Part shown: positions 1-5,636 of the stretch, one piece after another
Position numbering within the stretch: the first letter of the stretch is position 1
Layout: each line of letters opens with the position of its first letter
Source of the DNA: JABICX01 sp964528765
Lineage (GTDB): Archaea > Nanobdellota > Nanobdellia > UBA10117 > JABICX01
Reading direction: 5' to 3'
Assembly (NCBI GenBank): GCA_964528765.1
Contig: CAZGVA010000053.1
Coordinates: 1 to 5,950 of the forward strand
Length of the DNA stretch: 5,950 nt
The notes under the pieces: model-generated
Told to the model about the DNA's origin: nothing
The model's database searches: none
What the model saw: only the letters and a program-made list of their open reading frames with translations
Program-made: the position numbers and the translations under genes

Positions 1-484
1 TATTCTTACTAAACCCACCATGAATCAAAACTCCAAAATCACCAAGCTCTTGCGGGATTTCATGTGCAATAATCATTAAACTCGTTACTATTCCAAAAGG
101 AATATTAACAAGAAAACTTGCCGCAATTATTAAACCATCAATAAAGTTATGTAAGCCATCGCCAAATAAAATCATATGACTAAATGTATGAATTGAGCAA
201 TCTGTTGAATGGCAGTGATGCCAATGCAAAACTCGTTCAATTACAAAGAACAAAATAAATCCCATTAGTACATAATTAAATGTTATTTCTACACCTAAAG
301 ACTCGATAGATTCAGGCATCAGGTGAAGAAACGCACCACCCAATAAAGTTCCAGTAGATAATGCAACAAGAATTATAATTAAATTATTAATCTGGTCTCG
401 TTTTAACCATAGAGTAAATGCACCAATAAATGCAACAAATCCATTAAGTGATGTTAATAATAATATCCAAAGTAGTATGCTCAT
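1..484 (-). CDS. ZIP family divalent metal transporter, C-terminus cut by window edge
   Basis: This is an integral membrane transporter that probably moves Zn2+ (or Fe2+/Mn2+) into the cytoplasm. The visible 161 residues start at the ATG at 484 and run off the window with no stop. Hydrophobic segments lie at about 3-27, 34-56, 68-86, 103-125 and 130-157. The family signature is clear: HLMPES at 54-59 after the second segment, HNFIDG at 112-117 (metal site in TM4) and HEIPQELGDF at 141-150 (metal site in TM5). Between segments 3 and 4 is a His/Cys loop (residues 87-103, HWHHCHSTDCSIHTFSH) typical of ZIP metal-sensing loops. The HEIPxELGDF form resembles the LIV-1-like branch, in which the position after Pro is usually His; here it is Gln145. 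It is divergent from the ABC exporter gene. Family assignment is firm; the metal is inferred. Confidence 0.93.
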   Translation of the reverse strand, partial: MSILLWILLLTSLNGFVAFIGAFTLWLKRDQINNLIIILVALSTGTLLGGAFLHLMPESIESLGVEITFNYVLMGFILFFVIERVLHWHHCHSTDCSIHTFSHMILFGDGLHNFIDGLIIAASFLVNIPFGIVTSLMIIAHEIPQELGDFGVLIHGGFSKN

Positions 485-501
485 ATAGCAAATTAATTCA
501 T

Positions 502-515
502 ATCTATAAAAAGAT
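502..515 (-). promoter_or_regulatory. TATA-like promoter of the ZIP gene
   Basis: On the minus strand the segment reads AATCTTTTTATAGA, centred about 25 nt before the ATG at 484. This is the spacing expected for an archaeal TATA box driving a leaderless mRNA. No Shine-Dalgarno sequence precedes the ATG. The same DNA read on the plus strand (CTATAAAAAG) is also TATA-like and lies about 25 nt before the GGGGAAC part of the repeat at 521-590, so it could serve both directions. Confidence 0.5.
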
Positions 516-520
516 TATTG

Positions 521-590
521 AATGCGCTCGAGGGGAACTTACTTCTTAATATGATGCGGTGATTGTTCCACATCTTGATTTATGTTAGTA
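521..590 (+). repeat. Intergenic repeat, copy 1
   Basis: From 523 to 575 it matches copy 2 (2388-2440) at 51 of 53 positions. The 40-nt core at 535-574 is shared with copy 3 (4213-4252). Its tail (TGATT then TATGTTAGT, to 589) is also found after copy 3 but not after copy 2. GGAAC (534-538) and GTTCC (565-569) can pair, extended inward by TTACT (539-543) with GGTGA (558-562), leaving a 2-nt bulge and a 14-nt loop. The head, aatgcgctcgagggga, differs at two of 16 positions from the plus-strand sequence of the tRNA-Gly 3' end. It lies between the divergent ZIP and ABC genes. Function unknown. Confidence 0.9.
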
Positions 591-619
591 AGCAAATTAT
601 AAGAGACTTTTTATGCTTT
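591..619 (+). promoter_or_regulatory. Promoter block of the ABC exporter gene, shared with the DUF523 gene
   Basis: This 29-nt block is identical at 27 positions to 3145-3173, upstream of the DUF523 gene. It contains GACTTTTTATGC; the TATA-like CTTTTTA at 607-613 lies about 28 nt before the ATG at 638, which predicts a leaderless transcript beginning at or near that ATG. The identity extends upstream beyond the TATA element, so the block is more than a consensus promoter and may share an activator site or a common ancestor. Confidence 0.55.
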
Positions 620-637
620 AAATTCCTTATAAACTAT

Positions 638-2383
638 ATGACTCAAGAAGAATATACTTGGAAGAGATATATTAAAGATTGTTGGTATTTACTGCAAGAT
701 AACAAGGTCAAATTTACCCTATATTCTGCCCTTCGTTCTACAGCATCATTTATTCCATTTATTGTAGCATATTATATTGGAACGCTTATTGATTTTCTTA
801 CAAACTATTCTTCAGGCGATTCATTAAATCTATTATATATGTATGTAGGTTTAATCGCATTTTTTGGTGCATTTACGGTTTGGTTACGTATGTCTTCTAA
901 AAAAGGTATGAAAGTTATTGCAGCTAATGTGCGAAAAAATACACGATTACTTGCGCTCAAAAAGTTAATTTTTGCAGATATGGATTGGCATGAAAGTGAG
1001 GATACAGGTAGCAAAATTCAAAAAATAAATAGTGGTAGCGACGCAATATTTGAATCAATACATAAATTTTCAAATGAAGGTATAAATATTTTAATCGGTT
1101 TAATCGCTAGTCTAACCATATTTTTTGTTCTTGATTTGAGATATGTATTATTTTCAATATTTTTTATAATCATATATTTATTAGGTGAAAAGTATTTTAA
1201 TAAAAAATTAAGTTATTTAGCAGATGAACTTCAAAAAACAACAGAAAACGTAAGTGGTAAAATTCATGAATCCACATCAAATATATTAACCGTAAAATCT
1301 CTTGGATTATATTCTACAATACATAACAAAACAGAGAAATACGAAGATGAGTTTATTAAAATATGGACACGTAAAACGAATATTAGTCAATTAAAATTTA
1401 AAACAATTAAAATGTTTGCAGCAGTTATGTCTGTGTTATTTATTTTAATAATTGGATTAGATGTAATTAATGGCATTATTACAGTTGGCGCAGTATATAT
1501 GTTTATTAGTTATTTTGAAAAACTTAGATCAGCATTATCGAGTGTAACAAATAAAATGAATGGCTTTATTTCAGTTAAATCTAGACTTGGAAGATTAATG
1601 ACAATTCTTAATTTAGAAATAAAAGATGAATCCGATTTGTTGTCATTCCCAACTGATTGGAAAGAAATTGAATTTAGAGACGTATCTTTTAAATATAAGT
1701 CTCGATATATCTTAGATAAATTTAATTTTAAAATACATAGAAATACTAAACTCGGTCTTGTTGGACGTTCAGGGTCAGGTAAATCAACCATTATTAAATT
1801 ATTAATTGGATTATACAAACCATCTAAAGGACAAATTCTGGTTGATGGTGTAAATATTCAAACATTTAATTCAGATTCAATTAGAGATGAAATTTCCGTA
1901 GTTCTTCAAGATAGTGAGGTATTTAATATGTCTTTGTATGAAAACTTAACTTTAATTCAAGGAACAAAAAATGATGAAATTGTTAAGAACGCAATTCAAA
2001 TTGCCGAATTACAACCAATCATAAAAAAACTTCCACGCGGAATCGATACAATGATTGGTGAAAAAGGATATCAAATGAGTGGAGGGGAAAGACAGCGATT
2101 GGGAATTGCTCGTACCTTATGTAAAAATAGTTCAATGATTATATTTGATGAAGCAACTAGTGCATTAGATTCAAAAACAGAAAGTAAAATTCAACATGCT
2201 TTTGATACTAAATTAACAAATAAAACTACATTAACTATTGCGCATAGATTATCTACCTTAAAAAGTTCAGATATAATCATATTTCTCAAAAATGGAAAAT
2301 TAATTGAATCTGGAACTTTTGATGAATTATTGAAAAAGAAAGAGCATTTCTATAATATATATAAGTTACAAAATAAAACGTAA
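638..2383 (+). CDS. ABC exporter half-transporter (MsbA/MDR-like, fused membrane and ATPase domains)
   Basis: This 581-residue half-transporter should work as a homodimer that exports a lipid, peptide or drug using ATP; the substrate cannot be told from sequence. The N-terminal membrane domain has six hydrophobic segments, at roughly 27-53, 65-85, 148-168, 170-190, 258-277 and 282-302. The C-terminal ATPase domain has Walker A GRSGSGKST (376-384, Lys382), a Q-loop at Gln424, signature MSGGERQ (480-486, Met in place of the usual Leu), Walker B IIFDE (501-505) followed by a D-loop SALD, and the switch His536 in IAHRLST. All catalytic motifs are intact. The frame is open upstream to a TTG at 563, but that codon lies inside repeat copy 1, and the promoter at 591-619 points to the ATG at 638. 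The gene is bracketed by direct repeats at 521-590 and 2386-2440. Confidence 0.95.
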   Translation: MTQEEYTWKRYIKDCWYLLQDNKVKFTLYSALRSTASFIPFIVAYYIGTLIDFLTNYSSGDSLNLLYMYVGLIAFFGAFTVWLRMSSKKGMKVIAANVRKNTRLLALKKLIFADMDWHESEDTGSKIQKINSGSDAIFESIHKFSNEGINILIGLIASLTIFFVLDLRYVLFSIFFIIIYLLGEKYFNKKLSYLADELQKTTENVSGKIHESTSNILTVKSLGLYSTIHNKTEKYEDEFIKIWTRKTNISQLKFKTIKMFAAVMSVLFILIIGLDVINGIITVGAVYMFISYFEKLRSALSSVTNKMNGFISVKSRLGRLMTILNLEIKDESDLLSFPTDWKEIEFRDVSFKYKSRYILDKFNFKIHRNTKLGLVGRSGSGKSTIIKLLIGLYKPSKGQILVDGVNIQTFNSDSIRDEISVVLQDSEVFNMSLYENLTLIQGTKNDEIVKNAIQIAELQPIIKKLPRGIDTMIGEKGYQMSGGERQRLGIARTLCKNSSMIIFDEATSALDSKTESKIQHAFDTKLTNKTTLTIAHRLSTLKSSDIIIFLKNGKLIESGTFDELLKKKEHFYNIYKLQNKT

Positions 2384-2385
2384 TT

Positions 2386-2440
2386 AGTGCGCCCGAGGGG
2401 AACTTACTTCTTAATATGATGCGGTGATTGTTCCACGTCT
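2386..2440 (+). repeat. Intergenic repeat, copy 2
   Basis: It starts 3 nt after the ABC exporter stop codon. It matches copy 1 at 51 of 53 positions and the core of copy 3 at 38 of 40. Its first 16 nt (agtgcgcccgagggga, 2386-2401) are identical to plus-strand 5635-5650, which is the 3' acceptor strand and T-stem end of the tRNA-Gly gene plus 2 nt beyond it. The inverted arms GGAAC/GTTCC lie at 2399-2403 and 2430-2434. The tail found after copies 1 and 3 is absent here. Confidence 0.9.
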
Positions 2441-2458
2441 AAGTATAATAAGCTTTGA

Positions 2459-2471
2459 TTTTATATAAAAG
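2459..2471 (+). promoter_or_regulatory. TATA-like promoter of the YdeI-family gene
   Basis: The segment ttttatataaaag is the clearest TATA-like element in the spacer. It is about 42 nt before the ATG at 2507, so the transcript would have a leader of about 15 nt, unlike the apparently leaderless genes around it. No Shine-Dalgarno motif is visible in that leader. Confidence 0.4.
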
Positions 2472-2506
2472 TTATTAAATATCAATTCTTAAACTGAATA
2501 TGTCGT

Positions 2507-3073
2507 ATGGAAACCGTAACCGCATTTGATAGGAAAGATTTTAGAGAATGGTTGGTAAATAATCATGATAAAGAGACGAAGGTATCCGTTATTTTGTATA
2601 AGAAACATACTGGTAAATTATCTCCATCACACAAAGAGTTGATGGAAGAAGCAATTTGTTTTGGTTGGATAGATACTACAATTAACCGATTAGATGAAGA
2701 TAGATATATTCGGAATTTTTCTAAAAGGAATAAAAATAGTAGGTGGAGCGATAATACAATTAGATATGGAGGGGAATTAATTAAGCAAGGGAAGATGACT
2801 CCCTCAGGTTTAAAGTTTTACAAGGAAGGTTTGAAAAAGCCCACACACGATGCAGGAATTCCAAAAAATCCAGATATGCCTGTTGAGTTAGAAAGGGCGT
2901 TGAGTAAAAATATAATCGCTAAAGTAAATTTTGAGAAATTTTCGCCTTCAATTAAAAGAACATTCTACAGATGGATTTTAAGAGGGAAACGTGAGGAAAC
3001 TAAGACTAAAAGAATCACGTTAACTGTTGAGAAAGCAAGACTGGGTCGGAAAGATGTTTTTTCGGCACAATAA
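2507..3073 (+). CDS. YdeI/OmdA family protein (OmpD-associated domain family)
   Basis: This 188-residue soluble protein has no signal peptide or membrane segment. The N-terminal part has the family pattern: an FDRKDFREWL helix (7-16), ILYKKHTGK (29-37), CFGWIDTT (51-58), RLDEDRY (61-67), a basic SKRNKNSRWSD stretch (72-82) and LIKQGKMTPSGL (91-102). The C-terminal part, about 127-181, fits the OmdA/YdeI domain, with LERAL, a FEKFSPS segment (142-148), YRWILRGKREETKTKRI (154-170) and a final KARLGRK. The molecular role of this family is poorly defined; in bacteria members are linked to cell-envelope and antimicrobial-peptide phenotypes, which cannot be carried over here. The family is mainly bacterial, so transfer into an archaeon is plausible but untested. 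An ATG at 2500 is out of frame and soon stops, so 2507 is the start. Confidence 0.88.
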   Translation: METVTAFDRKDFREWLVNNHDKETKVSVILYKKHTGKLSPSHKELMEEAICFGWIDTTINRLDEDRYIRNFSKRNKNSRWSDNTIRYGGELIKQGKMTPSGLKFYKEGLKKPTHDAGIPKNPDMPVELERALSKNIIAKVNFEKFSPSIKRTFYRWILRGKREETKTKRITLTVEKARLGRKDVFSAQ

Positions 3074-3123
3074 CTAATCGTGCAACGTCAATCTCCAAAT
3101 CTTTCAAAATATCAAGAATCATA

Positions 3124-3143
3124 TTAAGAGTGCAATGCGCTAA
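3124..3143 (+). repeat. Short intergenic repeat E, copy 1
   Basis: The segment is ttaagagtgcaatgcgctaa. It matches 5571-5590 at 19 of 20 positions. Its aatgcgct end is also the left end of repeat copy 1 (521-528). In both places a near-identical promoter block follows: after 62 nt at copy 1, and after only 3 nt here. The rest of the 3074-3189 spacer holds nothing recognisable apart from the promoter. Confidence 0.75.
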
Positions 3144-3144
3144 A

Positions 3145-3173
3145 AGCAAGTTATAAAAGACTTTTTATGCTTT
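3145..3173 (+). promoter_or_regulatory. Promoter block of the DUF523 gene, shared with the ABC exporter gene
   Basis: It is 27/29 identical to 591-619. CTTTTTATG at 3161-3169 sits about 25 nt before the ATG at 3190, a standard archaeal TATA spacing for a leaderless mRNA. No ribosome binding site lies before the ATG. Confidence 0.55.
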
Positions 3174-3189
3174 TAGTTAATTATTTATT

Positions 3190-3633
3190 ATGAAATTATG
3201 TAGTGCTTGTTTACTTGGAGTAAAATGTAGATATGATTGCGCAGTAAAACCAAACCAGAAAGTGTTAACTCTTTTAGAAAACGAAACATTAATACCCATT
3301 TGTGCTGAACAGCTAGGTGGTTTACCAACTCCTCGAATTGGGCAAGAAATACAAGGAATGTCTGGAGCGAAAGTATTGGCAGGTAACTGTAATGTTTTAA
3401 ATAAAACTGGAATTGATGTTACAAAGCAATTTGTTCAAGGAGCTAATGAAGTTCTCAAGATAGCAAAATCTATGAATATTAAAGAAGCCATATTAAAACA
3501 AAAAAGTCCATCTTGTGGTTGTGGTAAAATTTATGATGGGACATTTACTGGGACTTTGATTGATGGTGATGGAGTTACAACTGCGTTACTTAAACAAAAT
3601 GGAATAAAAATTATTTCTGAAGATGAATTATAA
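3190..3633 (+). CDS. DUF523 family protein, TudS-like (possible 2-thiouracil desulfurase, Fe-S)
   Basis: This 147-residue cytoplasmic protein is of full family length. It has the hallmark blocks: SACLLGVKCRYD (5-16), ICAEQLGGLPTPR (37-49), KSPSCGCGKIYDGTF (105-119) and the C-terminal GDGVTTALLKQNGIKIISEDE. DUF523 includes TudS, a [4Fe-4S] enzyme that removes sulfur from thiolated uracil, probably in salvage of modified tRNA bases or detoxification. Likely cluster ligands are one cysteine from each conserved block, best guesses Cys7, Cys38 and Cys109. Two departures from the usual motifs are visible: CPE is CAE at 38-40, and the Gly after RYD is Cys17. The protein has eight cysteines in all. 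Whether it acts on 2-thiouracil is inferred. It is convergent with the dCTP deaminase-like gene, 22 nt apart. Confidence 0.9.
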   Translation: MKLCSACLLGVKCRYDCAVKPNQKVLTLLENETLIPICAEQLGGLPTPRIGQEIQGMSGAKVLAGNCNVLNKTGIDVTKQFVQGANEVLKIAKSMNIKEAILKQKSPSCGCGKIYDGTFTGTLIDGDGVTTALLKQNGIKIISEDEL

Positions 3634-3655
3634 CTAGAGCATCATCTTAAGAAGA

Positions 3656-4162
3656 TTATTTATATGGTCTATAAATTAGATTTTTATTGGAAGTTACCAA
3701 TCCTTTGTGTTGTTTTCCCGTATATTTAGATAATTTTGGTTGCGGTTTTTCAGTAGGTGAATCCATTTTCATAATAATTAATTGGCCGATTCGCATATTT
3801 GATTTTAATAAAAAAGGTTTATCAGATGCATTGAAAATTTCTAAAGTTAGATTACCGCTAGATCCAGGTGAAATTAACATACTGCCTACATGAGACATTA
3901 TTCCTTCTCTAGCTAATGTTGTAGAACCGTCATATAATCCAGCATAATCATTTGGCATAGTAATGTGCTCCAAAGTAGAACCGAGAATAAATCCTTTCGG
4001 TTTTAATACGTACTCTTCTTTTATTTTTACTTTACTCCCAGGCTTAGCAAATTGATTTGATAAATGTAGTCTTACTGATGCAGATTTTAGTAAAGGTGCT
4101 GGTTTAATTAGTAATTTTTTCTCGTTTAGTAATTTTTTAATTGACTTATCAGATAGTAGCAT
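3656..4162 (-). CDS. dCTP deaminase/dUTPase superfamily protein with altered active-site residues
   Basis: This 168-residue protein has the trimeric dCTP deaminase/dUTPase fold signature: an N-terminal LLSDKSIKKLL, a SVRLHL strand (29-34), a GFILGSTLEHITMP block (57-70), SHVGSMLISPGSSG (90-103), NLTLEIFN (104-111), NMRIGQLII (122-130) and the final SKYTGKQHKG. From remembered E. coli Dcd positions (offset 30), Arg115 and Glu138 are kept as Arg85 and Glu108. However, Ser111 becomes Thr81, Arg126 becomes Leu96 and Asp128 becomes Ser98; the SVDL motif reads SVRL, with Arg31. It may therefore be a divergent dCTP deaminase, a dUTPase-like enzyme or a nucleotide-binding paralogue. The usual role would be supplying dUMP for dTMP synthesis. 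The ATG at 4162 lies about 27 nt after a TATA-like box. Confidence 0.85.
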   Translation of the reverse strand: MLLSDKSIKKLLNEKKLLIKPAPLLKSASVRLHLSNQFAKPGSKVKIKEEYVLKPKGFILGSTLEHITMPNDYAGLYDGSTTLAREGIMSHVGSMLISPGSSGNLTLEIFNASDKPFLLKSNMRIGQLIIMKMDSPTEKPQPKLSKYTGKQHKGLVTSNKNLIYRPYK

Positions 4163-4182
4163 TTTAATTAAATTAATGCCCC

Positions 4183-4196
4183 ATATTTAAAAATTT
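4183..4196 (-). promoter_or_regulatory. TATA-like promoter of the dCTP deaminase-like gene
   Basis: On the minus strand this reads AAATTTTTAAATAT, centred about 27 nt before the ATG at 4162, predicting a leaderless mRNA. Read on the plus strand it is also about 24 nt before the core of repeat copy 3, so bidirectional use is possible. Confidence 0.45.
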
Positions 4197-4201
4197 ATTT
4201 A

Positions 4202-4268
4202 TGCGTTCTATAGAACTTACCTCTTAGTATGATGCGGTGATTGTTCCACGTCGTGATTATATGTTAGT
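4202..4268 (+). repeat. Intergenic repeat, copy 3
   Basis: The core at 4213-4252 matches copy 2 at 38 of 40 positions. The tail TGATTA-TATGTTAGT, to 4268, matches copy 1 with one inserted base. The head differs: the GCGC-N4-GGGGA form is replaced by a perfect 12-nt palindrome, gttctatagaac (4205-4216), so the outermost pair of the GGAAC/GTTCC stem is lost. One of the two core differences changes TTACT to TTACC, which keeps pairing with GGTGA. It lies between two minus-strand genes, yet the repeat keeps the plus orientation. Confidence 0.88.
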
Positions 4269-4284
4269 TGATATTGATATAAAC

Positions 4285-5520
4285 TTATTCAAATCCAAAT
4301 ATACTCTTCAGGAAAGCAGCTATCTTAGCAACAAAACTTTGTGTTTCTGCTACATCTTCTGCAATATCATAACACTGTCCCTCAGAACAAAAATTTGATT
4401 TACATTCATAATTATTCTGGCAGGATTCATTATCGTTTTTCTGTTCCATCCAAAGACCTTCTGATGAACAATATAACGTATCTTTACGTGAATTTAGTTG
4501 GCAATTGTTATCTGGCTCAATTACTTGATCGTTATTGTCTTCCGGTTTAATTTCATTGTTTGGTTTTTCAACAAGTTCTTCAGGCGTTTCTGGTGCTAAT
4601 ATACACGCGCCATCACTGCAGATATATCCTACAGTGCACTCCATAATATAATTTGCACCTGCATTGTTTTCTGTACAATATCTCTCAGAGATTGTGGATT
4701 CAGATATACAACTATCAGCTATCCCTGCAGCAATACCTTTTGTATATAAATCCTTTCCACCATCTGTATCATAACATCCTCCGCCAGTAGATCCACCTCC
4801 ACCATTGTTAGGTGTTCCGCCATTAGTTGGTGGAACAGCACAGCTTTCACAAGCACGGTCTTTTGTGGAAAAAGAAACCGTTTCGGAAGCAGAATTACCT
4901 GTAAGATCTTCACAAGTAACTGTTAAAGAATATTCTTTATTTTGTTTAAAGCTAACTTCGTATTGTTTGTTATTTATGTATCCAGAAAAAGCTATGCCTG
5001 TATCATCATTATTATCTCCTGGAGTATTACTATATTCACAATGTGCTGGCTCATTTACTTCAAAATCAATTGTTAATGTTGAGTATTCACTTGCCCCATT
5101 TGTTGGACTATTGATAGTTATTATGGGCGCTTCATTATCTTCAGATTCACCTTCAACTTCAAAATTAACTATTTTAGAATCCGATTGACTTTCTTGGTCT
5201 GAGCAAACTACATGTATCTCATATGTACCACCCGCAACTGCATCAAAATAAGCAGATACTGAATTAGCATAAATGCCACCACTACTTTTAGAACAAATGT
5301 CACAGTCTTTTGGACTAATATCATTTCTTCCTGCTGAAGTTGTAATCCAACCCCAAACATCACAAGTTGATTCAGCATCAACTGTAGCATAAACTAAAAT
5401 ATCTTCATCTGTTGAGCTAAATGTTTGTCCCTCATTTGGTGAGGATATATCAACAGTTAATGCAGTTATGGGAATTATTAAGATGGATAGAATTGCTAAA
5501 CATAAGATTATTTTTTTCAT
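4285..5520 (-). CDS. Secreted multidomain protein with Ig-like and cysteine-rich domains
   Basis: This 411-residue exported protein has a signal peptide (MKK, hydrophobic 4-18, likely cut after ITA at 18-20). Two Ig-like beta-sandwich domains follow, at about 21-124 and 131-220; each starts with an I-x-SP-x-x-G type strand and contains VxCxD near its end (VVCSDQ, TVTCEDLTG). A Gly/Asn/Thr/Pro linker lies at 231-248. A Cys-rich module at 249-306 (CYDTDGGKDLYTKG, then C-x-DGAC) is of a kind frequent in DPANN secreted proteins. After an acidic Asn/Glu/Pro linker (309-339) comes a second Cys-rich segment with the CQNNYECKSNFCSEGQC pattern (367-383). The C-terminal 16 residues, FVAKIAAFLKSIFGFE, form a short amphipathic helix that may bind membrane. 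It probably acts at the cell surface in adhesion or host contact, but no enzymatic motif is visible and the role is unknown. Confidence 0.88.
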   Translation of the reverse strand: MKKIILCLAILSILIIPITALTVDISSPNEGQTFSSTDEDILVYATVDAESTCDVWGWITTSAGRNDISPKDCDICSKSSGGIYANSVSAYFDAVAGGTYEIHVVCSDQESQSDSKIVNFEVEGESEDNEAPIITINSPTNGASEYSTLTIDFEVNEPAHCEYSNTPGDNNDDTGIAFSGYINNKQYEVSFKQNKEYSLTVTCEDLTGNSASETVSFSTKDRACESCAVPPTNGGTPNNGGGGSTGGGCYDTDGGKDLYTKGIAAGIADSCISESTISERYCTENNAGANYIMECTVGYICSDGACILAPETPEELVEKPNNEIKPEDNNDQVIEPDNNCQLNSRKDTLYCSSEGLWMEQKNDNESCQNNYECKSNFCSEGQCYDIAEDVAETQSFVAKIAAFLKSIFGFE

Positions 5521-5537
5521 ATATTAATATTTATAGG

Positions 5538-5560
5538 TAAACATATAACGTTTATGTTTA
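5538..5560 (-). promoter_or_regulatory. Promoter and candidate operator of the secreted-protein gene
   Basis: Arms TAAACATA (5538-5545) and TATGTTTA (5553-5560) form an inverted repeat with a 7-nt spacer. The minus-strand TATA-like TTATATGTT (5540-5548) falls inside it, about 24 nt before the ATG at 5520. A regulator bound here would block TATA recognition, so the palindrome is a reasonable operator candidate. In AT-rich DNA an 8-bp arm could also arise by chance. Confidence 0.35.
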
Positions 5561-5570
5561 ACGCATCCAC

Positions 5571-5596
5571 TTAAGAGTGCAGTGCGCTAATGGGGA
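5571..5596 (+). repeat. Short intergenic repeat E, copy 2, with tRNA-end-like head
   Basis: Positions 5571-5590 match 3124-3143 at 19 of 20 positions. Positions 5581-5596, agtgcgctaatgggga, match the head of repeat copy 2 and the tRNA-Gly 3' end (5635-5650) at 12 of 16, differing only in the four middle bases. The two tRNA-end-like heads at 5581 and 5635 are thus 54 nt apart, in the same orientation, just downstream of the tRNA. Confidence 0.7.
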
Positions 5597-5619
5597 TTCG
5601 TATTAAGTGATTAAGTATA

Positions 5620-5636
5620 ACGAAAAAGAGTAAAAG
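5620..5636 (-). terminator. Pyrimidine-rich terminator of tRNA-Gly
   Basis: Immediately after the tRNA discriminator base the minus strand reads CTTTTACTCTTTTTCG. Such T-rich tracts without a hairpin commonly end archaeal transcripts. CCA is not encoded, as the three bases after the discriminator are CTT. Confidence 0.45.

Noticed and set aside
535..574. Repeat core as a C/D box guide RNA because of its ATGATG
   Set aside because: The ATGATG is central rather than near the 5' end, it is not followed by A as in RUGAUGA, and no CUGA box D or D' is present.
563..637. Extension of the ABC exporter gene by 25 codons from a TTG at 563
   Set aside because: The TTG lies inside the intergenic repeat and the extension covers the promoter block at 591-619; the ATG at 638 has correct TATA spacing and starts a normal family N-terminus.
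2386..2440. Repeat copy as a degenerate tRNA gene
   Set aside because: Only the acceptor/T-stem end resembles a tRNA; there is no TTCRA T-loop, D-arm or anticodon stem.
3017..3120. Small minus-strand frame starting MILDILKDLEIDVARL, overlapping the YdeI-family gene end
   Set aside because: It is only about 34 codons, overlaps the real gene, and shows no promoter or family match; probably chance.
3644..3656. Small hairpin ATCTT-AAG-AAGAT between the convergent DUF523 and dCTP deaminase-like genes
   Set aside because: A five-pair AT-rich stem with a 3-nt loop and no T-run on either strand; too weak to call a terminator.
521..4268. Repeats as a CRISPR array
   Set aside because: Copies are 1.8 kb apart with genes between them, with no short regular spacers and no cas genes.
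4805..5188. A 127-codon plus-strand frame opposite the secreted-protein gene
   Set aside because: It is a shadow of the real minus-strand gene, which has a signal peptide and recognisable domains; the antisense translation has none.
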